Assembly (NCBI GenBank): GCA_021295815.1
Contig: JAGWBQ010000016.1
Coordinates: 1 to 64,000, forward strand
DNA: 64,000 nucleotides
Direction: 5' to 3'
DNA from: Gemmatimonadota bacterium
GTDB lineage: Bacteria > Gemmatimonadota > Gemmatimonadetes > Longimicrobiales > Gaopeijiaceae
The position numbers and the translations under genes are program-made. The notes under the pieces were generated by a model. That model saw nothing but the letters and a program-made list of their open reading frames with translations, was not told the DNA's origin and did no database searches. The stretch's first letter is position 1, and each line of letters opens with the position of its first letter. This document shows, piece by piece, positions 9,095 through 17,184 of this stretch.

Positions 9095-10087
9095 ATGCGG
9101 AAATCCCATACCCCTCCGGTGTACGCACCCCTCATGAGAGCATGGAGATCGTACGCGCAGACCCCGCCTCCCTCGCAAGAAGGCATGGGGGCGAACGCCG
9201 GAGCCTACTGGGGGTCCGCGATGACGCCGATGGTCAAGAGAATGCTCATCGCCTGCTGCGTTCTCGAGGTCCTGGCCATGCTCGGCGCACGTGGGTTTCT
9301 GGTGACCTGGCTCGGCCTTACGCCGGACCGGGCTCATCTGCAACCGTGGGGACTCGTCACCTACGCCTTCGTCCACGGAGGCATGGGCCATCTCCTCGTC
9401 AACATGCTCGCGCTCTTCTTCTTCGGCCCTCCTCTGGAGCGACGCTGGGGTGGTCGAGCGTTCGCTTGGTTCGCGGTCGCGGCGGCCTTCGGAGGCGCGT
9501 TGCTCTCCTTCACCCAGCCGGAAAGCACCGTGGTCGGATTCTCGGGCGTCGGCTACGGCATTCTCCTGGCCTTCGCCGCGTTGTGGCCGGACGCCCGCAT
9601 CTTCGTGATGCTCCTCTTCCCCATCAAGGCCAAGTGGGTGGCCGCCGGCATGTTCGTCATGACCCTCCTGAACGCCCAGGCCGGAGCCAACGACGGTGTC
9701 GCGCACTGGGCCCACCTCGGCGGACTCGTGGCAGCCGCAGCCGCTCTCCGCCTCACCTCCCTCGGCGCGGGGAGCTTCCTCGGAGGGCGCAAACCCCAGC
9801 CCGGCCGGGTCGGACCGGCCTCCCGCACCGGGCCTCGGCCGCGTGCCGGACGCGGAGGCGGCGGCTGGACGGTGGGCGGTGGCGACGGCAGCGGGGCGAA
9901 CCGACCCGGACGACGCGGCGGTGGACGCATCTGGAACGTCCCTTTCACGAGCTCCGACGACGATCTCCACAACCGGGTCGACGCCGTGCTCGACAAGATC
10001 TCCGCCCAGGGCCTCGGTTCACTCACCGAGGAGGAGCGCTCCCTGCTCGACCGCATGTCTAAACGAGGAGCGGGTCGCCGTCGGTGA
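9095..10087 (+). CDS. Rhomboid-family intramembrane serine protease
   Basis: 330 aa with about six transmembrane helices between residues 50 and 225. The rhomboid signature is clear: HGGMGHLLVNMLALFFFG in the loop/TM2 region, the catalytic serine in GFSGVGYG, and the catalytic histidine in HWAHLGGL. The glycine- and arginine-rich linker (about 230-285) leads to a helical C-terminal segment, DKISAQGLGSLTEEERSLL, seen on many rhomboids of this group. It should cleave membrane-embedded helices; its substrates are unknown. The start is uncertain: ATGs at 9134, 9185 and 9221 are also in frame, and the first 40 residues look poorly conserved. Confidence 0.85.
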   Translation: MRKSHTPPVYAPLMRAWRSYAQTPPPSQEGMGANAGAYWGSAMTPMVKRMLIACCVLEVLAMLGARGFLVTWLGLTPDRAHLQPWGLVTYAFVHGGMGHLLVNMLALFFFGPPLERRWGGRAFAWFAVAAAFGGALLSFTQPESTVVGFSGVGYGILLAFAALWPDARIFVMLLFPIKAKWVAAGMFVMTLLNAQAGANDGVAHWAHLGGLVAAAAALRLTSLGAGSFLGGRKPQPGRVGPASRTGPRPRAGRGGGGWTVGGGDGSGANRPGRRGGGRIWNVPFTSSDDDLHNRVDAVLDKISAQGLGSLTEEERSLLDRMSKRGAGRRR

Positions 10088-10141
10088 GAGCCCGAGATGC
10101 AGTCCGGCCGAATCGCCGGCGGCGCCGGACCGTTCGCACCT

Positions 10142-10244
10142 GTAGGGACCTTCGTGCGTCCCTACCTTGACTAATCTCGCATCTTGCCGGAATATCCCCT
10201 CTTGCCGTTCCCACGTCCGCAGGACCTTCGTGCGTCCCCGGACG
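10142..10244. repeat. Two hairpins with identical loop, between rhomboid and EF-G-like genes
   Basis: The 16-base core GGACCTTCGTGCGTCC occurs twice in 75 bp. At 10142-10165 it is extended to a perfect 8-bp stem (GTAGGGAC/GTCCCTAC) with loop CTTCGTGC. At 10214-10244 the same loop closes a longer stem with one internal bulge (CGTCCG..GGAC/GTCC.CGGACG). No T-tract follows, so neither looks like an intrinsic terminator. Confidence 0.7.
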
Positions 10245-10276
10245 CCTGACCTTCCTCCAACCCCAACCGCAGCTAC

Positions 10277-12334
10277 TTGAAGACCTATACCACGGATCGT
10301 ATCCGCAACGTCGTCGTCCTGGGTCACGGCGGATGCGGCAAGACGAGCCTTATCGATTCCATGTGCTGGGTCGCCGGCACCTCCAGCAGGCACGGCAGAG
10401 CCGACGACGGCACGGCGCTCACCATGCACGCGCCCGAAGAGCACGCCCACGGAGTGTCGATCCAGACCACACCTGCCTTCGCCGAGTTCGCCGATCACAA
10501 GATCAACATCATCGACACGCCCGGCTACCTCGACTTCACCGGAGAGACTCTGGCAGGGTTGCGAGTCGCCGACGCCGCGATAATCGTCGTGAGCGCCACG
10601 GCCGGCGTGGAGGTCGGTACCGAGCGGGTGCTGGAGTTCTGCCGGGAACGCGGCATCCCGCGCTTCTTTTTCATTTCCATGATGGACAAGGAGCACGCCA
10701 ACTTCGAGCGGGTCTTCGAACAGATCAAGGAGATTTCGGGCAAGGCTCTTCCCGTCGAGATCCCCGTGGGCGCCGGCCCCGGCTTCTCGGGCATCGTCAC
10801 ACTCTTCAGGGACAAGCTTCAGCGTTTCAAACCCGGAACGTCGAAGGGCGAGTACGACGAGGCCGAGATTCCGGCCGAGCTCACCGAGATGGCGGAAGAA
10901 TGGCGCACCGAGCTCATGGAGACCGTGGCCACGACCGACGAAGAACTCCTCGACCTCTACCTGGAGGAACTCGATCTCCCGAGGGACGTGGCGCTCTCGG
11001 CGATGGCGACCGCCGTCTCCGCCCGGGACGCCTACCCGGTCCTGTGCGGGTCCTCGCACCTCACTTACGGGATACGAGCCGTCCTCAACAAGATCGTCGA
11101 ACTCTTCCCGAGTCCTGTCGACGCCGGGCCGGAAAAGGCCGGTGAGGAGACGATCGAAGCGGACGCCGACGGCCCGCTGACGGCTCTCGTCTTCAAGACG
11201 ACCCAGGAGCCGCACGTGGGCGACCTCTCCTTCTTCCGCGTCTATTCCGGCACCTTGGAGAACGGGACCGAGCTGACGAACACCACGAACGGCGAGACCG
11301 AACGACTCGCCCATCTGGCGGTACCGCTCGGCAAGGAGCGGCGGGAGGTCGACAAGCTCGTCGCCGGAGACATCGGCGTCGTCTCCAAGCTCAAGGCCAC
11401 CCGCACCAACGACACTCTGTCCGCCAAGGGCACCACGACCCGCATCGACCCCATCGTCTTCCCCACGGCGGACATCTCGATCGCCATCCGAGGCAAGGCT
11501 CGGTCGGACGACGACAAGCTGGGCGAGGTCATCCACCGCCTGCACGAGGAGGACCCCACATTCTCCGCAGCGTTCAACGGAGAGCTGGGTCAGACCATCG
11601 CACGCGGCCTCGGCGAACTTCATCTCGGGGTCCAGTTCGAACGGATGGCGCGCAAGTACGGCGTGCACGTCGAGACCGAGCAGCCGAAGATCGCCTACCG
11701 CGAGACGCTTTCACGCCCGGCGCAGGGCCAGGGCCGCCACAAGAAGCAATCGGGCGGCCGCGGTCAGTTCGGCGACTGCCGCATCCGACTCACCCCGCGG
11801 GAGCGCGGCGCAGGTTACGAGTTCGTGGACTCCATCAAAGGCGGCGTCATTCCCTCCAAGTACCTGCCTTCGGTGGATCGCGGCATCCAGGAAGCGGCCA
11901 CGAACGGCGTGCTGGCGGGCTACCCGATGGTCGACTTCGCGGCGGAATGCTACGACGGATCGTACCACTCGGTGGACTCCTCGGACATCGCCTTCAAGCT
12001 GGCGGGATCGCTCGCCTTTCGGAACGTCGCCGTCAAGGCCGGGCCGGTGCTGCTCGAGCCCATCGTCGAGGTCTCGGTGACGACCCCGGACGAGTACGTC
12101 GGCGACATCATGGGCGACCTTACTTCGCGCCGCGGCCGGGTCCAGGGGATGGAGCCCGCGTCGGGCCGCACGACCATCATGGCGCTCGTCCCCCAGTCCG
12201 AACTCTACAAGTACGCGGCTACCCTCCGGTCGATTACGCAGGGAAGAGCCTTCCACACTCGCAAAATCAGAGGCTACGAGCCCGCTCCCCACGAGGTGGC
12301 CCAGAAGGTGGCCGCCGAAAGGGCGAAGGAGTAA
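10277..12334 (+). CDS. EF-G-like translational GTPase (EF-G2/FusA2 type)
   Basis: 685 aa with EF-G domain order: G domain, domain II (about 285-370), III, IV (about 460-580, starting PKIAYRETL) and V. G1 is GHGGCGKT (16-23) and G3 is DTPGYLDF (80-87). The G4 NKxD motif, which selects guanine, is replaced by SMMD at 134-137, and the switch RGITI is HGVSI. Canonical EF-G keeps both, so this is a divergent paralogue rather than the housekeeping factor. TTG start at 10277 with no clear Shine-Dalgarno; twin hairpins lie upstream. sdhC follows after 10 nt, so the two may share a transcript. Confidence 0.85.
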   Translation: MKTYTTDRIRNVVVLGHGGCGKTSLIDSMCWVAGTSSRHGRADDGTALTMHAPEEHAHGVSIQTTPAFAEFADHKINIIDTPGYLDFTGETLAGLRVADAAIIVVSATAGVEVGTERVLEFCRERGIPRFFFISMMDKEHANFERVFEQIKEISGKALPVEIPVGAGPGFSGIVTLFRDKLQRFKPGTSKGEYDEAEIPAELTEMAEEWRTELMETVATTDEELLDLYLEELDLPRDVALSAMATAVSARDAYPVLCGSSHLTYGIRAVLNKIVELFPSPVDAGPEKAGEETIEADADGPLTALVFKTTQEPHVGDLSFFRVYSGTLENGTELTNTTNGETERLAHLAVPLGKERREVDKLVAGDIGVVSKLKATRTNDTLSAKGTTTRIDPIVFPTADISIAIRGKARSDDDKLGEVIHRLHEEDPTFSAAFNGELGQTIARGLGELHLGVQFERMARKYGVHVETEQPKIAYRETLSRPAQGQGRHKKQSGGRGQFGDCRIRLTPRERGAGYEFVDSIKGGVIPSKYLPSVDRGIQEAATNGVLAGYPMVDFAAECYDGSYHSVDSSDIAFKLAGSLAFRNVAVKAGPVLLEPIVEVSVTTPDEYVGDIMGDLTSRRGRVQGMEPASGRTTIMALVPQSELYKYAATLRSITQGRAFHTRKIRGYEPAPHEVAQKVAAERAKE

Positions 12335-12344
12335 GGAGAACCGC

Positions 12345-13148
12345 ATGCCTTCACGAGTCGAGCGTCTTCCGGTTCGTCCCGCATTCGGCGCGACCTCTCG
12401 TCCCGATCGCTGGTGGGTGCAGCCAGCCATCACCTTCGTCGTCTTCAGCGGCTTCATCGTCTACGCCACTTGGGCGGCCCTGCAGGGCGCCGACTACTAC
12501 TCCGGCAGCCTGCTCTCTCCCTTCTATTCGCCGGACCTGTGGGGGCCGTCGCCGCACTCGCTCTTCGGCGATGCGCAACCCGGCTGGTGGCCGGCGGCGC
12601 TGCCCTATTCACCCGCCATCCTCATCCTCTGGGCGCCGGTCAGCTTCCGCCTCACCTGCTACTACTATCGTGGCGCCTACTACAAGGCTTTCTGGGCGGA
12701 TCCCCCGGCGTGCTCGGTCGGCGAGCCTCGCAAGAAGTATCTGGGCGAGCGCCATCTTCCGCTCATCGTCCAGAACATCCACCGCTACACGCTTCCCTTC
12801 GCGCTTCTTCTCCTCGTCTTCCTCACCATGGACGTATGGTACGCGCTCCAGTTCGGGACCGGCGAAGCCAAGGAGTTCGGATTGAGCGTCGGCACGCTCG
12901 TACTGGCCACGAACGTGATCCTTCTCGGCGGCTACACCATGGGCTGCCACTCGCTGAGGCACATCGTCGGGGGCGGACTTGACGTTCTTTCGCGGAGACC
13001 CGTCCGCAAGAAGGCCTACGCCTGCGTCACCTGGTGCAACAGGAGTCACATGCGCTTCGCGTGGGCGAGCCTCCTCTGGGTGGCGTTCTCCGACGTCTAC
13101 GTGCGTATGTGCGCGACGGGCGCGATCACCGACTTCAGGTTCTTCTGA
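12345..13148 (+). CDS. sdhC: Succinate dehydrogenase membrane-anchor subunit
   Basis: 267 aa with about five hydrophobic helices and conserved-looking histidines (IVQNIHRYTLPF, MGCHSLRHIVGG) suited to haem or quinone contact. A strong AAGGAG sits six bases before ATG 12345. It lies directly before SdhA and SdhB with a 1-bp overlap, which fixes the role. It is one long anchor rather than the usual SdhC/SdhD pair. The segments FRLTCYYYRGAYYKAF and DPPACSVGEPRKKYLGE recall the single-subunit anchor of the mycobacterial Sdh1-type complex; that resemblance is from memory. It should pass electrons from SdhB to quinone. Confidence 0.8.
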   Translation: MPSRVERLPVRPAFGATSRPDRWWVQPAITFVVFSGFIVYATWAALQGADYYSGSLLSPFYSPDLWGPSPHSLFGDAQPGWWPAALPYSPAILILWAPVSFRLTCYYYRGAYYKAFWADPPACSVGEPRKKYLGERHLPLIVQNIHRYTLPFALLLLVFLTMDVWYALQFGTGEAKEFGLSVGTLVLATNVILLGGYTMGCHSLRHIVGGGLDVLSRRPVRKKAYACVTWCNRSHMRFAWASLLWVAFSDVYVRMCATGAITDFRFF

Positions 13149-14992
13149 TGACTCCTCCGGTCAACAGCCCCGCCGGACCCGCGAACTTCGACCAAGAGCA
13201 CGACGTCCTGGTCATCGGAGCGGGCGGGGCCGGGCTCAGGGCCGCCATCGAGGCAGCTTCGTCGGGAGCCCGCGTGGGCCTGCTCACCAAGTCCCTGCTC
13301 GGCAAGGCGCACACCGTCATGGCCGAAGGAGGCGTGGCGGCCGCACTGGCTCACGCCGACGATCGCGACAGCTGGCGAGTTCACTTCGCGGACACCATGC
13401 GAGGCGGTCAGTATCTTAGCAACTGGCGCATGGCCGAACTCCACGCCCGGGAAGCCCCAAACCGCGTTCGCGAGCTCGAAACCTGGGGTGCGCTCATGGA
13501 CCGCACCGCAGCGGGGCGCATGAACCAGCGGAATTTCGGGGGTCACGCCTACCCTCGTCTGGCGCACGTGGGGGACCGCACGGGGCTGGAGATGATCCGC
13601 ACTCTCCAGGACCACGGCATCCATCAGGGTATCGACACGCACATGGAAGTGACGGTCTATCGCCTCCTTAAGGACGGCGACCGGATCGCAGGCGCGCTCG
13701 CTTATTCTCGCACCACCGGCGAGTTCCTCGTCTTTCGAGCGAACGCCGTCGTGTTGGCGACCGGCGGGATCGGCAAGGCCTACCTGGTCACCAGCAACAG
13801 TTGGGAGTACACCGGCGACGGACACGCCCTCGGGTTGGACGCGGGAGCCGAGCTCGTGGACATGGAGTTCGTCCAGTTCCATCCGACCGGCATGGTGTGG
13901 CCGCCCTCCGTACGCGGCATTCTGGTCACCGAAGGGGTGCGCGGCGAAGGCGGTGTTCTTAAGAACAGCGAGGGCAGACGCTTCATGTTCGACGACGTGC
14001 CGCCGCTCTACGTCAAATCCACCGCCGACACCCCCGAGGAGGGCTGGCGTTACGTGCGCGGAGATCGCGACGCACGTCGGCCTCCCGAGCTGCTCACTCG
14101 CGATCACGTGGCCCGCAAGATCGTCAAAGAGGTGAAGGAAGGTCGTGGGAGCCCGCACGGCGGCGCCTTCCTGGACATCGCCTGGATCAGGGAGCACGTC
14201 AAGGACTCCGAGGCGCACATAAGAAAGAAGCTCCCGAGCATGTACCACCAGTTCAAGGAACTCGCCGGGATCGACATCACCGAGGAGCCGATGGAGGTGG
14301 GGCCGACGACGCACTACGTCATGGGCGGCATTCGGGTGGACGGCGACACGCAGATGGCGACCACGGTGCCGGGACTCTTCGCGGCGGGCGAATGCGCAGC
14401 CGGGCTTCACGGGGCGAATCGGCTGGGCGGCAACTCGCTCTCCGACCTGCTCGTCTTCGGAAAGCGCGCCGGCGAGCATGCGGCGGCCTTCGCGGGAACG
14501 CGATCGGACACGGCCCTCTCCAAGGGCGAGATCGAAGCGGCGAAGGTCTCTGCGCTGGCGCCCTTCAAGCGGGACAGCGACGACGTCGGACCCTTCAGGC
14601 TTCAGAACGAACTCCAGCAAATCATGCAGGACGCTGTCGGGATCGCCCGCGACCGGGACGGGCTGACCGAGGCTCTGAAGCATCTGCGCGCTCTCAAGGA
14701 ACGTGCGGAGGAGACGAGCGTGAGGGGCTCGCGCACCTTCAACCCGGGCTGGCACACGGCATTGGATCTCGAGCATCTGATGGCGGTGTCGGAGGCCGTC
14801 GCTCTTGCCGCCGAGGCGCGGCGAGAGAGTCGGGGCGCCCACTCGAGGCTAGATTTTCCCGACAAGGATCCCGAGTGGGCGGGCTTCAACCACGTCATCG
14901 CGAAGGACGAACACGGCGAGCTCACTGTGCGCAGAGAGGCGATTCCCGAGATGCCCGCCGAGCTGCGGTCGATCATTGAGGAGCAGGGGTGA
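13148..14992 (+). CDS. sdhA: Succinate dehydrogenase/fumarate reductase flavoprotein subunit
   Basis: 614 aa from ATG 13148, which shares one base with the sdhC stop; the longer open frame upstream overlaps sdhC and is rejected. The FAD dinucleotide-binding start is VLVIGAGGAGLRAAIEAA. AEGGVAAAL follows, and NFGGHAYPR contains the histidine normally carrying covalent FAD. The active-site regions are EFVQFHPTGM, TEGVRGEGG and THYVMGGI. The end of the FAD domain is HGANRLGGNSLSDLLVFG. It oxidises succinate to fumarate in the TCA cycle at the inner face of the membrane. It overlaps sdhB, giving an sdhCAB operon. Confidence 0.95.
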   Translation: MTPPVNSPAGPANFDQEHDVLVIGAGGAGLRAAIEAASSGARVGLLTKSLLGKAHTVMAEGGVAAALAHADDRDSWRVHFADTMRGGQYLSNWRMAELHAREAPNRVRELETWGALMDRTAAGRMNQRNFGGHAYPRLAHVGDRTGLEMIRTLQDHGIHQGIDTHMEVTVYRLLKDGDRIAGALAYSRTTGEFLVFRANAVVLATGGIGKAYLVTSNSWEYTGDGHALGLDAGAELVDMEFVQFHPTGMVWPPSVRGILVTEGVRGEGGVLKNSEGRRFMFDDVPPLYVKSTADTPEEGWRYVRGDRDARRPPELLTRDHVARKIVKEVKEGRGSPHGGAFLDIAWIREHVKDSEAHIRKKLPSMYHQFKELAGIDITEEPMEVGPTTHYVMGGIRVDGDTQMATTVPGLFAAGECAAGLHGANRLGGNSLSDLLVFGKRAGEHAAAFAGTRSDTALSKGEIEAAKVSALAPFKRDSDDVGPFRLQNELQQIMQDAVGIARDRDGLTEALKHLRALKERAEETSVRGSRTFNPGWHTALDLEHLMAVSEAVALAAEARRESRGAHSRLDFPDKDPEWAGFNHVIAKDEHGELTVRREAIPEMPAELRSIIEEQG

Positions 14993-15738
14993 TGAAGAGA
15001 GCGACATTCGAGGTCTGGCGCGGCACATCGGAAGCCGGCGAGCTCAAGGCTTACGATGTGGAACTCGACCACGGCTACGTGGTGCTCGACGCCATCCACC
15101 GGATCCAGGCCGATCAGGACGGCGACCTGGCTGTCCGATGGAACTGCAAGGCGGGCAAGTGCGGTTCGTGTTCGGCCGAAATAAACGGCTCTCCGCGGCT
15201 CATGTGCATGACCAAGGTCGACGACCTCGACCACTCGCGTCCGATTCGCGTCGAACCAATGCGCACGTTCCCGGTAGTCAAGGACCTGGTCACCGACGTG
15301 TCTTGGAACTACGAGGTCAAGGAGTCGATCAGCCGGTTCGCGCCTCGGGAGGCCGACCACGAGGACGGCACCTGGAACATGGAACAGTACGACGTGGAGC
15401 GTTCGCAGGAGTTCAGGAAGTGCATCGAATGCTTCCTCTGCCAGGACGTGTGCCATGTGCTCCGCGACCACCACATGCATGACCGCTTCGCGGGACCGCG
15501 CCACTTCGTCTACGCAGCGAATCTGGAGATGAACCCGGTGGACACCGGCGACCGCGTGGCCGAACTGCGAGACGAGTTCGGGCTCGGCTACTGCAACATC
15601 ACCAAGTGCTGCACGAAGGTGTGCCCGGAAGGTATCACCATCACCGACAACGCCATCATCCCGCTCAAGGAGAGGGTGGTCGACCAGTCGTACGATCCGC
15701 TGACCATGCTGGCGAGGAAGCTGACGGGGAAAAAGTGA
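14992..15738 (+). CDS. sdhB: Succinate dehydrogenase iron-sulfur subunit
   Basis: 248 aa from ATG 14992 (GTG 14989, one codon earlier, is also possible); AGGGG precedes it. The N-terminal plant-ferredoxin fold holds the [2Fe-2S] motif CKAGKCGSCS with the fourth Cys in PRLMC. The C-terminal bacterial-ferredoxin fold has CIECFLCQDVC and CNITKCCTKVCPEG for the [4Fe-4S] and [3Fe-4S] clusters. It carries electrons from SdhA FAD to the anchor. It ends the sdh operon; the next gene starts 31 nt later on the same strand. Confidence 0.93.
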   Translation: MKRATFEVWRGTSEAGELKAYDVELDHGYVVLDAIHRIQADQDGDLAVRWNCKAGKCGSCSAEINGSPRLMCMTKVDDLDHSRPIRVEPMRTFPVVKDLVTDVSWNYEVKESISRFAPREADHEDGTWNMEQYDVERSQEFRKCIECFLCQDVCHVLRDHHMHDRFAGPRHFVYAANLEMNPVDTGDRVAELRDEFGLGYCNITKCCTKVCPEGITITDNAIIPLKERVVDQSYDPLTMLARKLTGKK

Positions 15739-15769
15739 CCCAAGGGAACCGGCAACAGGAATCGACCGG

Positions 15770-17167
15770 ATGAGCAGCGGGCGTAATCACCCCATCGTCG
15801 CGTCGAGCCCAAGAGTCGTCATAGTTGGCGGGGGAGCGGCCGGACTGACTACCGCTTGGACCCTAAGGAAGCACGGCATCGAACCGATCTTGCTCGAGGC
15901 CAATGACAGGACCGGGGGACGCCTGGCAGGCGACAGGATCGACGGTTTCCTCGTGGATACGGGCGCGGACTTCTTCTGTCCCTCTTACGACGTGACGTTC
16001 CGAATCTGCGAGGAACTGGGCGTACCGCTCGTCCGCTCGAAAATGAAGCTCGGCTGGTTTCGGAACGGTCGGTGGGCCACGACGACGCCGGGCCCTTTCC
16101 CCGCCAGCCTTATCAGGAATCTTCCGGCGGCCCGGTCCCTGGGTTTCCTGTCGCTGGGGTCCATTCGGGCCGCCCGTAAGCTGTTCGGCGACATTTCCCG
16201 CCAAGCCGCGCAGCTCCGTTTTTCCAGCGATAGCCGGCTCGCGGAGTTGGACGGCGACGAGACCTTCGGCGCCTATCTGGACCGGCTTGGCGCACCCGAA
16301 CCCCTGAAGGTGAGCTTGAAGGGGTTCCTGGAGATGACGATGGGACACGTCGAGCTCTCCGGACAGGCGTACATGCGAACGTACCTGGCGGAGATGCTGG
16401 TCAATGCGGACAAACTCCGTGTGCCGGAGGAGGGAGCCGCCGCTCTCGCTCGGGCATTGGCCGCAGCGTGCGGCGACACCGTCCGCGTCTCGACCGCCGT
16501 CCGTCGTGTGGTGATCCGGAACGGAGCCGTGACTCGCGTCATGACCGACGACGGTCCCATCGAGGCGGACGCGGTCGTCTGCGCCGTGCCCGCCACGAAA
16601 GTGCCGGAGTTGATCCCCGAGTTGCCGATCCCTATCCGCCACGCGCTCGGCAAGGTGACCTACTCGAGCGGATGTCGAGTGGTCATCGGTCTCGACCACC
16701 CGCCTCTGCCCCCCGGCTGGCACGGTGCGCTGTACCCGGAGGACGACACGCCGCTGTTGCTGGACCGGTCCATCAACCTGCCCTCCGTCGTGCCGCCCGG
16801 CAAGAGCACGCTGGACCTGATCGTCGGGCGCGACCGCGGGCAGGGACTGTTGTCGCTGGACGACGACGAGATCGCTGGAGAACTGCTTCGCGACGCGCGC
16901 CGATTCCCTCCTCCCGGCTCCTCCCTTCCCAGCGACGACGAGGGGATCTTTACGCGCGTGTACCGCTGGCGGGAGGCCGTGTGCATGGGACGCCCCGGCA
17001 TGTTCAGCGCCATCGCCGACATGCGTCGCGGCGGCGGTCGCGAGATTGGCAACCTCTTCTTCGCGGGCGATTACATGCGTGCGCCTTCGGTGAACGGCGC
17101 CCTCGCCAGCGGCGTCGACGCGGCCGACGAGGTGGCGGACTTCCTGGCTCGCCGGTTCGCGAAATAG
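15770..17167 (+). CDS. Flavin amine-oxidase/protoporphyrinogen-oxidase-like enzyme
   Basis: 465 aa. The N-terminal FAD-binding motif is VVIVGGGAAGLTTAW, followed by the acidic end of strand 2 (LLEANDRTGGRL), the GG-doublet typical of amine oxidase and HemY/HemG-type enzymes. A conserved C-terminal FAD segment is NLFFAGDYMRAPSVNGAL. It could oxidise a porphyrinogen, a carotenoid or a small amine; nothing in the sequence decides. The gene that follows 17 nt later encodes an MpaB/Lcp-type oxygenase, so I infer a shared pathway. No haem biosynthesis gene is nearby, which argues weakly against HemY. Confidence 0.75.
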   Translation: MSSGRNHPIVASSPRVVIVGGGAAGLTTAWTLRKHGIEPILLEANDRTGGRLAGDRIDGFLVDTGADFFCPSYDVTFRICEELGVPLVRSKMKLGWFRNGRWATTTPGPFPASLIRNLPAARSLGFLSLGSIRAARKLFGDISRQAAQLRFSSDSRLAELDGDETFGAYLDRLGAPEPLKVSLKGFLEMTMGHVELSGQAYMRTYLAEMLVNADKLRVPEEGAAALARALAAACGDTVRVSTAVRRVVIRNGAVTRVMTDDGPIEADAVVCAVPATKVPELIPELPIPIRHALGKVTYSSGCRVVIGLDHPPLPPGWHGALYPEDDTPLLLDRSINLPSVVPPGKSTLDLIVGRDRGQGLLSLDDDEIAGELLRDARRFPPPGSSLPSDDEGIFTRVYRWREAVCMGRPGMFSAIADMRRGGGREIGNLFFAGDYMRAPSVNGALASGVDAADEVADFLARRFAK

Positions 17168-17184
17168 CATTGGACGCTAGCGCC

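Noticed and set aside
8856-10062. Plus-strand frames over the gap and rhomboid gene
   Set aside because: They run out of frame with the rhomboid gene, whose catalytic motifs define the true frame; arginine-rich low-complexity products.
10019-11668. 549-aa minus-strand frame
   Set aside because: Antisense to the EF-G-like gene and without family motifs.
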